A DNA stretch of 64,000 bases from the NCBI RefSeq assembly GCF_029167625.1, contig NZ_CP119145.1, positions 4,216,001-4,280,000 of the forward strand, read 5' to 3'. This DNA is from Streptomyces sp. AM 4-1-1 (GTDB taxonomy: Bacteria > Actinomycetota > Actinomycetes > Streptomycetales > Streptomycetaceae). Positions 17,563 to 26,142 of the stretch are shown here, piece after piece (within the stretch, counting starts at the first letter, position 1; each line of letters opens with the position of its first letter). The position numbers and the translations under genes are program-made. Below the pieces are notes generated by a model, which worked only from the letters and a program-made list of their open reading frames with translations, had not been told where the DNA came from and made no database searches.

Positions 17563-20500
17563 ATGACGCGAGCCGAGCAGCCAACGGTCGTGAGCCCCAC
17601 CTCCGACACACTTGCCGCAGACTCACGCGAGCGCGCCGTACGAGCCCTGTTGCGCAACCCTCCGCTGAAGCGGTTGTGGAGCGCCCAGCTCGTCGGCAGT
17701 ATCGGCGATGCACTCGCCCTTCTTGTGCTTGTGCTGTTGTCGTTGCAAGCGGCGGTCCTTGAGGGCTCGTTCGGAGCCGGATACCGCGGGGCGGCCTTCG
17801 CCGTCGCCGCGGTGTTCGGCGCCCGAATCCTTTCCACCCTGCTCTTCGGAGCCGTACTCCTGGGGCCGTTGACGTCGCTGACGGCGCCGGGCGGGCCACT
17901 GGACCGGCGATGGGTGATGATCGGCTCCGACGTACTGCGGCTGGCGCTGCTGGTCGTCGCGCCGCTGTGGATCGACTGGGTGCCGGACAAGGCGCTCATG
18001 ATGATCCTGATCACCGTCTTCCTCGCCGGTACCGGCGAACGCCTGTGGACGGTGGCCAAGGAGAGCGCCGCCCCCGGGCTGCTGCCCGCACCGCCGCTCG
18101 AAGGCGCCGCGGTGCGCCCGCTCCCCGACCACCTGGGAGCCCTCCGACGGCTCTCGCTCCGCACGAATTTCCTGGCCGTCCCCGCCGCCGCCCTGGTCCT
18201 GCTGATCGCCACCCTGATCGGCAACCTGCTGGGCTCGGGCCTGGACTGGTTCTCCTTCCACCAGGCGGCGCTCGGCTCGTATGTCGCGGCCGGGCTGTTC
18301 TCCGCCTCCGTATCGACCCTGTACTTCCTCGAACTGCCCGGTGTCCCCACGCCCCGCCCGCGCTCACCCCTGGAAGGACTGCGCAGGCCGGCCACGGCCG
18401 CCGGTCCCGACAAGGGGCGCACCGGAGTCCTGCCGCTGCTCGTCGGTGCCTGCGCCGCCGTCGCCGGGGCGATCGCCGCCGCGGCGGCCGTCGCCGTACT
18501 GCACGCGGCCGATCTGGGCGCCGGTCCCGCCGCCTTCGCGCTGATCGTCCTCGCCCTGACCGGCGGCACCGGTCTCGGTATCCGCACCGCGGAGAAGGTC
18601 CTGCCCACGCTGTCGCGGCGCAGGCTGCTGGCCCTCGCCATCGCCGCGACCGGGATCGCCCTCCTCGCCCTCGGCCTGGTGCCGGACACCGCGACGGCCC
18701 TGGCGATCACCCTGTTCGCCGGATACGCGGCGGGTGTCGCCGCCCGGATCGGCCACTCCCTCGTCGACCAGGAGACCGAGGAAGCGCGCCGGGTGAGGAT
18801 CACCGAACACCTTCAGGCGGTCGTCCGGGTCCTGGTCGCGCTCGGCGCGGTCGCCGGCCCGCTGCTCGCCGCCGCCATCGGCCGGCACCGGCTGACCGCG
18901 GGCGGTTTCGTCTTCGCCGACGGCGGCGCGGGGTTCGCGCTGATACTCGTCGGAGCCCTGCTGCTGCCCGTCGCCGTGGTCGTCCTCGCCAAGACGGACG
19001 ACCGCGCCGGAGTGCCGCTGCGCCGCGATCTGCGAGAGGCGCTGCGCGGCGGGGAACCGGCCGTGGCGCCCGCCGCGACCGGATTCTTCCTCGCCCTGGA
19101 GGGCGGCGACGGAGCCGGCAAGTCCACCCAGGTCCAGGCGCTCGCCGACTGGATCAGGGCGAAGGGCCACGAGGTCGTCGTCACCCGCGAACCGGGCGCC
19201 ACGCCGGTCGGCAAGCGGCTGCGGTCGATCCTGCTCGACGTGTCGTCGGCCGGTCTGTCGAACCGCGCGGAGGCGCTGCTGTACGCGGCCGACCGCGCCG
19301 AGCACGTCGACTCGGTCGTACGCCCCGCGCTGGAACGCGGCGCGATCGTCATCTCCGACCGCTACATCGACTCGTCCGTCGCCTACCAGGGCGCGGGCCG
19401 TGACCTCTCTCCCACCGAGATCGCCCGCATCTCGCGCTGGGCGACGAGTGGACTCGTACCGCATCTGACGGTGCTGCTCGACGTCGACCCGGAGACCGCG
19501 CGGGAACGCTTCACGGAGGCACCGGACCGGCTGGAGTCCGAGCCGCCGGAGTTCCACGCCAGGGTGCGTTCCGGCTTCCTGACCCTGGCCGCGGCCGATC
19601 CGGCCCGCTATCTGGTGGTGGACGCCGGGCAGGAGCCCGAAGCGATCACCACGGTGGTACGTCACCGGCTCGACCGGGTACTTCCGCTCTCCGAGGCCGA
19701 GATCAAGGCCATGGAGGAGGCGCGGAAGGCCGCCGAGGAGGAGATCAGGCGCAAGGCGGAGGAAGAGGCCGCCCGGAAGGCCGAGGAGGAACGGCTGGAG
19801 CGCGAGCGGCAGGAACAGCTCGCCAAGCTCCGCGCCGAGGAGGAGGAGCGCAAGCGCCGCGAGCTGGAGGAGGCGCGGCAGCGCGAGGCCGAGCGGCAGG
19901 CGGAGGAGGCCCGGCTGCGGGCCGAGGAGGCGCAGCGACGCGCAGAGGAGGAGCGGGTCAGGCGCGAGGCCGAGGAGAAGGCCCGCGAGGCCGAACAGGA
20001 ACGGCTCCGCAAGCAGGCGGCGGAGGAGGCCCGGCTGCGCAAGGAGGCGGAGGAACGCCGCCTGGAGAAGCAGCGCAAGGCGGAGGAGGCTCTGCTGCGG
20101 GCCGAGGAGGCCCGCCGCCAGGCCGAGGCCGAGGCGGCGGCGCGTGCGGAGGCCGAAGCTGCGCGGGCCGAGGCTGAAGCTGCGCGGGCGGCTGAGGAGG
20201 CGCGGGCTGCGGAGGTGGCTCGGGCGGCGCGTGAGGCTGATGAGGCGCGTGAAGCCGAGGCTGCGCGGGCGGCTGAGGAGGCGCGGGCTGCGGAGGTGGC
20301 TCGGGCGGCTCGTGAGGCTGAGGCGGCGCGTGAAGCCGAGGCGGCGCGTGCGGCGCGTGAGGCTGATGAGGCGCGGGCGGCTGAGGCTGCGCGGGCTCGT
20401 GAGGCTGAGGCGGCACGTAAGGCCGAGGCCGGGGCCGCGCGTGAGACGTCCGAGTCGTCGCACGAGACCTCGGGTCGGTCGCGGCGGTCCGGCGGGTCGG

Positions 20501-21198
20501 ATCGGCCGAGGCGGTCCGGGGCCGATGGGACCGGCGAGCCGCGCAGGACGGGTGGGTCGGATGGGGCGGGCGGGTCCGGTGCTCGCGGACTTTCCGGTCC
20601 TTCCGGCTCGACAGGAGCGTCGTCGTCCGGTCTGTCCGATCCGGACAACGAGATCACGGTGCCCACCCCGATCGTCGACCCGAACGAGATCACGCAGCCG
20701 GTGCCCTCACCGGTCGTCAGGCCGTCCGACGAGGCCGAGACGACTCTGCTGCCGAAGTACCGGGACCCGGCCGACCGCCCCGACAGCGGCCATGGTCCGG
20801 CGGGTGCCGCCGACGAGACGGCTGTCCTTCCGCCCGTACGGGACATCCGGGGAGCGCGTGACGCCGATCCGGTCGACCGGGTGCCCCGGGGCATCTTCCG
20901 GGACGAGCGTCCGGCACCGCCCAGGGCCGCACCGGAGAGCGAGAACGAGCGCACCCGCGAGCTGCCGAAGATCAGCGAAGAGCCGCAGGCTCCGCACGCG
21001 CGGACCGGCCGGGGGCGCAAGGATTCCGGTTCCGCTTCCGCTTCCGGTTCCGCTTCCTCGCGCCGGCGCCGGCCCCGCCCGGACTGGGCGGAGGAGACTC
21101 CGCTGGACGACCTGCCGACGCTGGCCGACGAACTGCTCGGCGGCCATGACGACGAGGACCCGGGCAGCTCCGGCCGGGGCCGTCGTCCTCGCCGCTGA
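17563..21198 (+). CDS. tmk: MFS-like membrane domain fused to thymidylate kinase, with long coiled-coil tail
   Basis: 1211 residues in three parts. Residues 1-490: about 12 hydrophobic helices in MFS style. Residues about 506-710: dTMP kinase, which makes dTDP for DNA synthesis, with the P-loop EGGDGAGKSTQ, VTREPGATPVGKRLR and DRYIDSSVAYQG. Residues about 712-965: a charged E/A/R/K-rich stretch predicted as a long coiled coil. Residues 965-1211: disordered, S/G/P-rich, ending in repeated R. The kinase fused to a membrane domain is the known streptomycete arrangement; the coiled coil contains an 81-base tandem duplication. It sits before the delta-prime subunit gene, as tmk and holB often do. 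Confidence 0.93.
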   Translation: MTRAEQPTVVSPTSDTLAADSRERAVRALLRNPPLKRLWSAQLVGSIGDALALLVLVLLSLQAAVLEGSFGAGYRGAAFAVAAVFGARILSTLLFGAVLLGPLTSLTAPGGPLDRRWVMIGSDVLRLALLVVAPLWIDWVPDKALMMILITVFLAGTGERLWTVAKESAAPGLLPAPPLEGAAVRPLPDHLGALRRLSLRTNFLAVPAAALVLLIATLIGNLLGSGLDWFSFHQAALGSYVAAGLFSASVSTLYFLELPGVPTPRPRSPLEGLRRPATAAGPDKGRTGVLPLLVGACAAVAGAIAAAAAVAVLHAADLGAGPAAFALIVLALTGGTGLGIRTAEKVLPTLSRRRLLALAIAATGIALLALGLVPDTATALAITLFAGYAAGVAARIGHSLVDQETEEARRVRITEHLQAVVRVLVALGAVAGPLLAAAIGRHRLTAGGFVFADGGAGFALILVGALLLPVAVVVLAKTDDRAGVPLRRDLREALRGGEPAVAPAATGFFLALEGGDGAGKSTQVQALADWIRAKGHEVVVTREPGATPVGKRLRSILLDVSSAGLSNRAEALLYAADRAEHVDSVVRPALERGAIVISDRYIDSSVAYQGAGRDLSPTEIARISRWATSGLVPHLTVLLDVDPETARERFTEAPDRLESEPPEFHARVRSGFLTLAAADPARYLVVDAGQEPEAITTVVRHRLDRVLPLSEAEIKAMEEARKAAEEEIRRKAEEEAARKAEEERLERERQEQLAKLRAEEEERKRRELEEARQREAERQAEEARLRAEEAQRRAEEERVRREAEEKAREAEQERLRKQAAEEARLRKEAEERRLEKQRKAEEALLRAEEARRQAEAEAAARAEAEAARAEAEAARAAEEARAAEVARAAREADEAREAEAARAAEEARAAEVARAAREAEAAREAEAARAAREADEARAAEAARAREAEAARKAEAGAARETSESSHETSGRSRRSGGSDRPRRSGADGTGEPRRTGGSDGAGGSGARGLSGPSGSTGASSSGLSDPDNEITVPTPIVDPNEITQPVPSPVVRPSDEAETTLLPKYRDPADRPDSGHGPAGAADETAVLPPVRDIRGARDADPVDRVPRGIFRDERPAPPRAAPESENERTRELPKISEEPQAPHARTGRGRKDSGSASASGSASSRRRRPRPDWAEETPLDDLPTLADELLGGHDDEDPGSSGRGRRPRR
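20179..20340 (+). repeat. Two-copy 81-base tandem repeat inside the tmk coiled-coil region
   Basis: Copies at 20179-20259 and 20260-20340 are nearly identical (differences in the last third), encoding 27 residues each of the form AARAAEEARAAEVARAAREA. Further partial copies follow to about 20430. Synonymous third positions in this stretch use more T than the flanking gene, as expected for a recently spread repeat. Confidence 0.85.
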
Positions 21199-21203
21199 CG
21201 GGA

Positions 21204-21226
21204 TTGTCAGTGCCTCCCCGCACAAT
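21204..21226 (+). promoter_or_regulatory. Candidate damage promoter upstream of holB (TTGTCAGTG-N8-CACAAT)
   Basis: TTGTCAGTG (21204-21212), 8 bases, CACAAT (21221-21226), followed by GGGA; identical in both boxes and spacing to the copy at 11757. It overlaps nothing coding and begins 6 bases after the tmk stop. Transcription from here leaves a leader of about 190 bases before the start at 21423; the leader contains many CACC/ATCACC runs (21340-21400). Confidence 0.6.
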
Positions 21227-21422
21227 GGGAGGCAACGCGACAGACCCGTCGGTGTGGGTGCCGCGATGCCCGGGATGTTCCGGCGTCGCGGCACCACGGT
21301 GGTCGATGGCGCCGCACCGCCATGAACTGCCCCGACACCCATCACGACGACCATCACCACGACCTCCCCCATCACCACCTCCAATCGCCACCATCACCAT
21401 CACCACCGGAAGGGCGGTGCCG

Positions 21423-22628
21423 ATGTCCGTCTGGGACGACCTGGTCGGTCAGGACCGAGTGCGCGAACAGCTCGGCGCCGCCGCCAAGGACGCCGATGTG
21501 CTGGTGACCGCCATCTCCGAGCGGGAGCCGGTGCCGCCCGGCTCCAAGATGACCCATGCCTGGCTGTTCACCGGTCCGCCGGGGTCCGGCCGCTCCACCG
21601 CGGCCAGGGCCTTCGCCGCCGCCCTTCAGTGCACCAGCCCCGACCGGGCGCTCGGTGGCGAGCCGGGATGCGGGTTCTGCGACGGCTGCCACACGAGCCT
21701 CATCGGTACGCACGCCGATGTCGACGTGATCCGTACGGACCTGCTCTCCATCGGAGTGAAGGAGACCCGGGAGCTGGTCCGCCGGGCCCAGCTCTCGCCG
21801 GCCGTGGGCCGCTGGCAGGTCATCGTCCTGGAGGACGCCGACCGGCTGACCGAGGGCGCGGGGAACGTCCTTCTGAAAGCGGTCGAGGAGCCCGCGCCCC
21901 GCACGGTGTGGCTGCTCTGCGCGCCGTCCCTGGAAGACGTGCTGCCCACCATCCGGTCCCGCTGCCGCCACCTGACGCTGGGAACGCCGCCGGTCGAGGC
22001 CGTCGCCGACGTACTGATCCGACGGGACGGCGTCGAGCCCGAGCGCGCCATGGCCGCCGCACGGGCCACGCAGGGACACATCGGCCGGGCCCGCCGTCTG
22101 GCCACCGACGAACGGGCCCGTGCCCGGCGGGCCGCCGTGCTGAAGCTGCCGCTCAGGATCGAGGACGTCGGCGGCTGTCTCAAGGCCGCGCAGGAGCTGA
22201 TCGACACCGCGACCGACGACGCGAAAGAGGTCTCGGAAGGCGTCGACGGCAAGGAGACCGAGGACATGAAGGCAGCCCTCGGTGCCTCGGCCGGAGGCCG
22301 GATGCCTCGCGGTACGGCGGGGGTGATGAAGGAACTGGAGGACAGACAGAAGCGCCGCAAGACCCGCACCCAGCGAGACAGCCTCGATCTCGCGCTCACC
22401 GAGCTGACCGGTTTCTACCGCGACGTGCTGGCACTTCAGCTCGGCTCGCAGCTCGCCATCGCCAATGTGGACGTACGGGACTCACTCGACCGGGTCGTCC
22501 GGTCCTCGACCCCGGAGGGCACCCTGCGCCGGATAGAGGCGGTGATCGCCTGCCGCCGGGCGCTCGACCGCAACGTGGCGCCGCTGCTCGCGGTGGAGGC
22601 CATGACGATGGCCCTGCGCGCGGGCTGA
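21423..22628 (+). CDS. holB: DNA polymerase III delta-prime clamp-loader subunit
   Basis: 401-residue AAA+ subunit of the replicative clamp loader, which opens the beta clamp for loading on DNA. Walker-like loop FTGPPGSGRSTAARA; zinc module CGFCDGC preceded by a cysteine 13 residues earlier; sensor 1 region with LLCAPSLEDVLPTIRSRCR, including the SRC arginine finger. ATG start with GGAAGGG 8 bases upstream. The upstream part of the frame is leader sequence. Stands alone downstream of tmk with its own promoter candidate. Confidence 0.93.
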   Translation: MSVWDDLVGQDRVREQLGAAAKDADVLVTAISEREPVPPGSKMTHAWLFTGPPGSGRSTAARAFAAALQCTSPDRALGGEPGCGFCDGCHTSLIGTHADVDVIRTDLLSIGVKETRELVRRAQLSPAVGRWQVIVLEDADRLTEGAGNVLLKAVEEPAPRTVWLLCAPSLEDVLPTIRSRCRHLTLGTPPVEAVADVLIRRDGVEPERAMAAARATQGHIGRARRLATDERARARRAAVLKLPLRIEDVGGCLKAAQELIDTATDDAKEVSEGVDGKETEDMKAALGASAGGRMPRGTAGVMKELEDRQKRRKTRTQRDSLDLALTELTGFYRDVLALQLGSQLAIANVDVRDSLDRVVRSSTPEGTLRRIEAVIACRRALDRNVAPLLAVEAMTMALRAG

Positions 22629-22788
22629 CCGGGTCGGGCTTTCCTCCCGGCGCCCATTTGCCCTGCCCCCACCCCACCCGCGTCCCGCCCCGTCCCCCTC
22701 CCTCCGACCACCTCGGCACTGCCGTTTCCGGTCCTCCCACGCATTCACCCGAACGGGGAACGAATCGGACGAGTCGGCTCAGGACGAC

Positions 22789-22794
22789 TACGCT
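22789..22794 (+). promoter_or_regulatory. -10 box for leaderless peptidase gene
   Basis: TACGCT ends 6 bases before the ATG at 22801, with no ribosome-binding site between. TCGGAC 18 bases upstream is a weak -35. Confidence 0.45.
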
Positions 22795-22800
22795 CCGGGG

Positions 22801-24330
22801 ATGGAATCCAGGCGCCTGCTCCGTATCCTCGCCACCGCGCTCGGCACTGCCGGACTGCTCGTCTCCGGCTGCACCAGCGGCACGTCGACGAAAGGAGCGC
22901 CCTCGCCGGGATCGGCGACACCGGCAGGGCTCACCTCGTACTACGCCCAGAAGCTGAGCTGGCGGGAGTGCGGCGTGCCCGGTTTCCAGTGCACCACCAT
23001 GAAGGCCCCGCTGGACTACGCGAAGCCGGAGGGCGGGGACATCAAGCTGGCCGTCTCCCGCAAGAAGGCCACCGGGCCGGGTCGGCGGATCGGCTCGCTC
23101 CTGGTGAACCCGGGCGGCCCGGGCGGCTCCGCCATCGGCTACCTCCAGGGGTACGCGGCCATCGGCTACCCGGCCCCGGTCCGTGCCCGTTACGACATGG
23201 TGGCCGTCGACCCGCGCGGAGTGGCCCGCAGCGAGCCGGTGGAATGCCTCACCGGGAAGCAGATGGACGCCTACACCCAGGTCGACCAGACTCCCGACGA
23301 CGCCGCCGAGGTCGACAAGCTGGAGGGGGCGTTCGAGGACTTCGCGCAGGGCTGCGAGAAGCGTTCCGGCAAGATCCTCCCGCATGTCTCCACGGTCGAG
23401 GCTGCCCGTGACATGGACATCCTTCGGGGCCTCCTCGGCGACGAGAAGCTGAACTACGTCGGGGCCTCCTACGGCACGTTCCTCGGCGCGACGTACGCGG
23501 GGCTCTTCCCCACCAGGACCGGCCGGATCGTCCTCGACGGCGCGATGGACCCCTCGCTCTCGTCGATCGACATGAACCGCGACCAGACCGCCGGGTTCGA
23601 GACCGCGTTCCAGTCGTTCGCCGCCGACTGCGTGAAGAAGCAGGACTGTCCGCTCGGCACCGGCTCCACGACCGAGGCGGCCACCGCGCTGAAGCGGCTC
23701 TTTACCGACCTCGACACGAAACCGGTCCCGACCGGTGAATCGCGTGAGCTGGGCGAATCCCTGGCGACCACCGGGGTGATCGCCGCGATGTACGACGAGT
23801 CGGCCTGGCCGCAGCTCCGCGAGGCCCTCGGCGGGGCGAAGGACGGCGACGGTTCGGGATTGCTCTCCCTCGCCGACAGCTACTACGAACGCGAGCCGAA
23901 CGGCGCCTACGCCAACCTGATGTTCGCCAACGCCGCCGTGAACTGCGTGGACCTGCCCCCGGCCTTCCGCGACGCGGACGCCGTCACCCAGGCCGTGCCC
24001 AGCTTCGAGAAGGCGTCCCCGGTCTTCGGCAGGGGCTTCGCCTGGGCCGCCCTGAACTGCGCCCACTGGCCGACGAAGCCCACGGGCACCCCGCACCGCA
24101 TCCATGCGGAGGGAGCGGCCCCGATCGTCGTGGTCGGCACCACCCGGGACCCCGCGACCCCGTTCAAGTGGGCCCGGTCCCTCGCCGAGCAACTCTCGTC
24201 CGGCACCCTCCTCACCTACCGGGGCGACGGCCACACGGCGTACGGCCGGGGCAGCGACTGCATCGACACGGCGATCAACACCTACCTGGTCGAGGGCACC
24301 CCGCCCCCGGCCGGCAAAGAGTGCTCCTGA
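22801..24330 (+). CDS. Secreted SlpD/tripeptidyl aminopeptidase-like lipoprotein
   Basis: 509-residue extracellular serine hydrolase of the alpha/beta fold, likely an aminopeptidase releasing short peptides. Lipoprotein signal peptide with lipobox LVSGC at residues 20-24. Oxyanion segment LLVNPGGPGGSA, nucleophile elbow GASYGT, catalytic aspartate in TRDPATP and histidine in GDGHTAYGRG near the C-terminus (TAP-like C-terminal domain). Leaderless start as described for the -10 box. Mature protein would be tethered to the outer face of the membrane. Confidence 0.9.
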   Translation: MESRRLLRILATALGTAGLLVSGCTSGTSTKGAPSPGSATPAGLTSYYAQKLSWRECGVPGFQCTTMKAPLDYAKPEGGDIKLAVSRKKATGPGRRIGSLLVNPGGPGGSAIGYLQGYAAIGYPAPVRARYDMVAVDPRGVARSEPVECLTGKQMDAYTQVDQTPDDAAEVDKLEGAFEDFAQGCEKRSGKILPHVSTVEAARDMDILRGLLGDEKLNYVGASYGTFLGATYAGLFPTRTGRIVLDGAMDPSLSSIDMNRDQTAGFETAFQSFAADCVKKQDCPLGTGSTTEAATALKRLFTDLDTKPVPTGESRELGESLATTGVIAAMYDESAWPQLREALGGAKDGDGSGLLSLADSYYEREPNGAYANLMFANAAVNCVDLPPAFRDADAVTQAVPSFEKASPVFGRGFAWAALNCAHWPTKPTGTPHRIHAEGAAPIVVVGTTRDPATPFKWARSLAEQLSSGTLLTYRGDGHTAYGRGSDCIDTAINTYLVEGTPPPAGKECS

Positions 24331-24459
24331 CCCGCCCGTACCGCACCACGCCTACTCCGACCTGCGGATTCGTACCATCGAACAGCCGGTGCGAAGCACT
24401 CTCCAGAACTGTGTAGACTTGGCGTCGCTGCTGATCGCACCATGGTGTGTTCGGAGCGT

Positions 24460-24533
24460 GCCGCCTTAGCTCAGCTGGCCAGAGCAACGCACTCGTAATG
24501 CGTAGGTCTCGGGTTCGAATCCCGAAGGCGGCT
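24460..24533 (+). tRNA. tRNA-Thr, anticodon CGT
   Basis: 74-base cloverleaf: acceptor GCCGCCT (24460-24466) pairs with AGGCGGC (24526-24532); anticodon stem ACGCA / TGCGT with loop CTCGTAA (anticodon CGT at 24494-24496); T arm with GGTTCGAATCC. CCA is not encoded. This gene marks the left edge of the accessory island; tRNA genes are common integrase targets. Confidence 0.97.
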
Positions 24534-24540
24534 CGGAATT

Positions 24541-24576
24541 ACCCCAGGACTCACTCGCCGTGACCTGGGGTTTTTT
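24541..24576 (+). terminator. Rho-independent terminator after tRNA-Thr
   Basis: ACCCCAGG (24541-24548) and CCTGGGGT (24564-24571) form an 8-base stem followed by six T residues. The best-formed terminator in the window. Confidence 0.85.
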
Positions 24577-24782
24577 CATGTTGTGGTCGTGGCGGGGTGC
24601 TCGGCCGCAGCGGCGTGGAGGGGCTTGTGTGAGCGATGCGTGAGCGGATGGGCCCGGAAGAGGTGCACGGCTGAGCGCTGCGGTTCATGATCTGGCATTC
24701 GCCTCAAACCGCGCGACGCAGTGCCATCAGCGGCTTAGGGTGGCGAAGCTCGGTACTCGGAACGCAGAGAGGTGAAGACGGG

Positions 24783-25838
24783 GTGGCGCGCTGCAACTGT
24801 GGGCAGGAGGTTGACAAGAGTGACACCTTTTGTCGGGCCTGTGGTGTGCGCACCTCTTCGGCCAGCTCGCTGTGTAGAACTCTCAGCCGACGCGCCGAGT
24901 TGACCTTCGAAGCCTTGGCTGCCGAGCACCGTAGGGGCTGGCCGTCGAGCGAAGTGACACACACCGAGGAGAATCTTCGGGCCATCGATCGGGCTCATGG
25001 TGACCGGGTGGCGATCCATCCGTTCGCGAGCGATGAGGAACGCTCGAACGGAGCGGACTGGGAGTGGTGGTTTCACTCTGGTGCCGTGGGGTTCGGCATG
25101 CGTGTCCAAGCGAAGCGTGCCAACCGAAACGGCGGATACGACCTACGATATCGACCCGATGGTGACAGGTATCAGAATGATCTTCTGATCGAGGACGCCA
25201 TGAACGCAGGTTGCATTCCAGCCTATGTCTTCTACAACCACCTCAACTGGCCACAGAGACGACCAGGCAAGCCGTGGTTGGGCTGCGACCATGGCACCTT
25301 CAATGAGGGGCAGCTGGGATGCACCATAGCGTCAGCCCTGGTTGTAAAGCAGACGCTTCGCGGAGCGCGCGCCAGCTCGCGATACGTGAAGGATCGCAGT
25401 CGCCCTTGGAACCGCATCCTTTGCGATGGGAGTGAATCCAGGGCGCCAAGCCTGGAAATTGCTTACGGGAGGGTGCTGAGTCTGCACCAGACGGCTCTTG
25501 CGGAGCTTGAGGGGGAGACGGAGCTCTCGGAGAACTTTCGGGTAGTGGCTAGAACTCCGATCCGGCTGGCCAACCCAGAGAAGCCGGGCCGGGTTGGTCG
25601 TCATCAGCACGATGGCGAGGATGACCGCGGGCGCGTCGAGCACGAGGCGACACGTGGTGCAGCGCCGCTTAGTCCAACTGAACGTGCCCTTCGCGAACAA
25701 CTACGGGAAATGGCAGACCGTCCGGTTGGCCGGCTTCCGCAACGCGTACGAGCCATGGTCCGTGGCGCTGAGGGGGAACCGGCCGACGAGCGAGTTGCCG
25801 GTGCGGTGCTAGTGAATCTTGGCTCGGCTGAGACCTGA
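24783..25838 (+). CDS. DUF6615-like protein with N-terminal zinc ribbon, probable frameshift near its 3' end
   Basis: N-terminal zinc ribbon (CNCGQ near residue 4, CRACG near 17), then a domain matching what I recall of DUF6615: LCRTL...RRAELTFEALA, the motif GADWEWWF, then VQAKRAN and QNDLLIEDAM...PAYVFYNH. An acidic pair followed by Q-A-K resembles the core of PD-(D/E)XK nucleases, so a nucleic-acid or defence role is possible but unproven. GTG start at 24783 with AGAGGTG upstream. GC content is clearly below the neighbours, a sign of transfer. From about 25580 the high-GC third position moves to another frame (read GLVVIST... to a stop at 25812), so the listed C-terminus is probably wrong because of a 1-base indel. 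Confidence 0.6.
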   Translation: MARCNCGQEVDKSDTFCRACGVRTSSASSLCRTLSRRAELTFEALAAEHRRGWPSSEVTHTEENLRAIDRAHGDRVAIHPFASDEERSNGADWEWWFHSGAVGFGMRVQAKRANRNGGYDLRYRPDGDRYQNDLLIEDAMNAGCIPAYVFYNHLNWPQRRPGKPWLGCDHGTFNEGQLGCTIASALVVKQTLRGARASSRYVKDRSRPWNRILCDGSESRAPSLEIAYGRVLSLHQTALAELEGETELSENFRVVARTPIRLANPEKPGRVGRHQHDGEDDRGRVEHEATRGAAPLSPTERALREQLREMADRPVGRLPQRVRAMVRGAEGEPADERVAGAVLVNLGSAET

Positions 25839-25859
25839 GGTTTACCCGGGGCCGCGAGC

Positions 25860-26060
25860 GGCAGGCCATCCCGGAGAAGTCGCCCTTCTTCTTGCCCTTG
25901 GCCCGGTCTTTCGCTTTCACCTTTGCCTTCTTGGCGGCCTTCGCCGCCTTACGGGCGGCCTGCTCGGCCTCGGCCTTGCGCTGGAGGGGGACCAGCTTGG
26001 CGGTGGCCTCTGCGGCGCTCTTCCCGACGTGAGGCAGGACGCTTAATGGTGACGTCGGGT
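25860..26060 (-). pseudogene. Fragment of a lysine/alanine-rich coding sequence, origin unknown
   Basis: On the minus strand an open stretch with coding-like composition reads LPHVGKSAAEATAKLVPLQR, then an A/K-rich tail ending KAKDRAKGKKKGDFSG. No start codon fits it, and it is flanked by non-coding sequence on both sides. It looks like the C-terminal end of a protein from an earlier mobile element. I do not recognise the family. Confidence 0.3.
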
Positions 26061-26142
26061 ATTGGAACTATCCGAATGCCTCTGATCCGGAGCCCCCGGT
26101 GTGCGGCCTGGGAGCCGACGTCAGCCTTGAGTATGCGAGCGC

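Noticed and set aside
19662..21020. 452-residue minus-strand open frame opposite tmk
   Set aside because: Serine/alanine/arginine repeats that mirror the coiled-coil codons of tmk on the other strand; no domain and wrong third-position bias.
24515..24533. tRNA-Thr 3' end as attachment site for the island
   Set aside because: I looked for a second copy of the tRNA 3' end sequence to about 36 kb and saw none, so attL/attR cannot be supported.
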